Source: Tunturibacter gelidoferens
GTDB taxonomy: Bacteria > Acidobacteriota > Terriglobia > Terriglobales > Acidobacteriaceae
Reading direction: 5' to 3'
NCBI RefSeq assembly: GCF_040358255.1
Contig: NZ_CP132938.1
Location: forward strand, 3,348,001-3,412,000
Length of the DNA stretch: 64,000 bases
Positions within the stretch are counted from its first letter, which is position 1. Every line of letters starts with the position of its first letter. The notes beneath the pieces were generated by a model. That model ran no database searches. It had not been told where the DNA came from and was given only the letters and a program-made list of their open reading frames with translations. A program made the translations under genes and the position numbers. Shown in pieces: positions 63,716 to 64,000 of the stretch.

Positions 63716-64000
63716 TCATGACCCAATTGGTTCGGAGAGCGATTGTCTGTCACCAGGGAAGGCTACATTAGCTCGGAAATTTGACATTAGAAGTTTTGCC
63801 AGGACGTCCACGAGTTGGGGGTTTTGGCTCGATTGCTGCCAGCAGGTGTGCACGGTTCCCGAAACACCCAGATAGAACACCTGCAACAGTCCCGTTGGCA
63901 GTTGCGCTGCGCTGATTACGTTGTGAGGGAATCCATCCTGGTCCGTTAAACTTATCTCCGGTGTGGGAAATGGCATGAGCGGACTCCACGATGTGGCGTC
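63716..64000 (-). CDS. Possible C-terminus of a PLL/DUF346-like lectin, partial
   Basis: A minus-strand frame enters from the right edge without a start and stops at 63716, giving 94 residues. It reads SWSPL, then LLQVFYLGVSGTVHTCWQQ, which resembles the repeated blade pattern of PLL/DUF346 beta-propeller lectins (a W-rich turn followed by LEVFAVGTDGALWHRWQ-type strands). The last 40 residues do not repeat the pattern. With only one blade-like unit the call is tentative; it could be an unrelated hypothetical protein. Confidence 0.38.
   Translation of the reverse strand, partial: DATSWSPLMPFPTPEISLTDQDGFPHNVISAAQLPTGLLQVFYLGVSGTVHTCWQQSSQNPQLVDVLAKLLMSNFRANVAFPGDRQSLSEPIGS

Noticed and set aside
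1..64000. CRISPR arrays, insertion sequences, prophage or rRNA genes
   Set aside because: No regularly spaced repeats, transposase or integrase motifs, phage structural genes or rRNA-like sequence were found on reading both strands.

Overview
The window reads as a soil-type Acidobacterium of the Terriglobales kind (Granulicella/Edaphobacter/Terriglobus-like). The grounds are two very large TonB-dependent receptors of the Oar/carboxypeptidase-regulatory type, a sensor kinase with an extracytoplasmic beta-propeller, a DUF5107-TPR protein, many secreted glycoside hydrolases and moderate-to-high GC. This is inference from gene content; there is no rRNA gene to confirm it.

Region 1 (1-17458) is a hybrid NRPS/PKS biosynthetic cluster. 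An Sfp-type phosphopantetheinyl transferase, cut by the window edge, is divergent from three translationally coupled megasynthase genes joined by ATGA overlaps: A-T, then KS-AT-ACP-aminotransferase-C-A-T, then C-T-TE. The binding-pocket residues read as threonine for the first A domain and probably glycine for the second. The AT carries the malonyl signature HAFH. Downstream on the opposite strand lie a membrane-anchored PAF-acetylhydrolase-like esterase, a JmjC/cupin-like oxygenase and a cysteine dioxygenase-rhodanese fusion.

Region 2 (17797-40526) is a carbohydrate-utilisation locus aimed mainly at alpha-galactosides: aldose-epimerase-like protein, GH27 with CBM35-like repeats, a decayed galactokinase, DUF5107-TPR protein, sugar-porter MFS, TonB receptor, GH97, LacI regulator, GH95, GH36 and a Gfo/Idh oxidoreductase. 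Three promoters share TTGACA followed 37-38 bases later by GGTAACGT, which suggests one LacI-family regulon. A Tat-targeted lactonase and a bicovalent-flavin sugar oxidase follow (40576-43255).

Region 3 (43587-58243) is the most unusual part. An ACS-type MFS transporter and a beta-propeller sensor kinase/NarL-type regulator pair precede a second TonB receptor and five enzymes: an RraA-type aldolase homologue, two SelA/class-V-fold PLP enzymes, a RidA imine deaminase homologue and an amidohydrolase. All five carry export signals, three of them twin-arginine. Together they look like a cell-envelope pathway for a nitrogen-containing compound.

Region 4 (58244-64000) holds a 3' tRNA fragment, a DUF2255-like pseudogene, a GH3 beta-glycosidase with a PA14 insert, an exported FecR-domain protein, and the tail of a possible lectin-like gene at the window edge. 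No CRISPR array, insertion sequence, rRNA or complete tRNA was seen.
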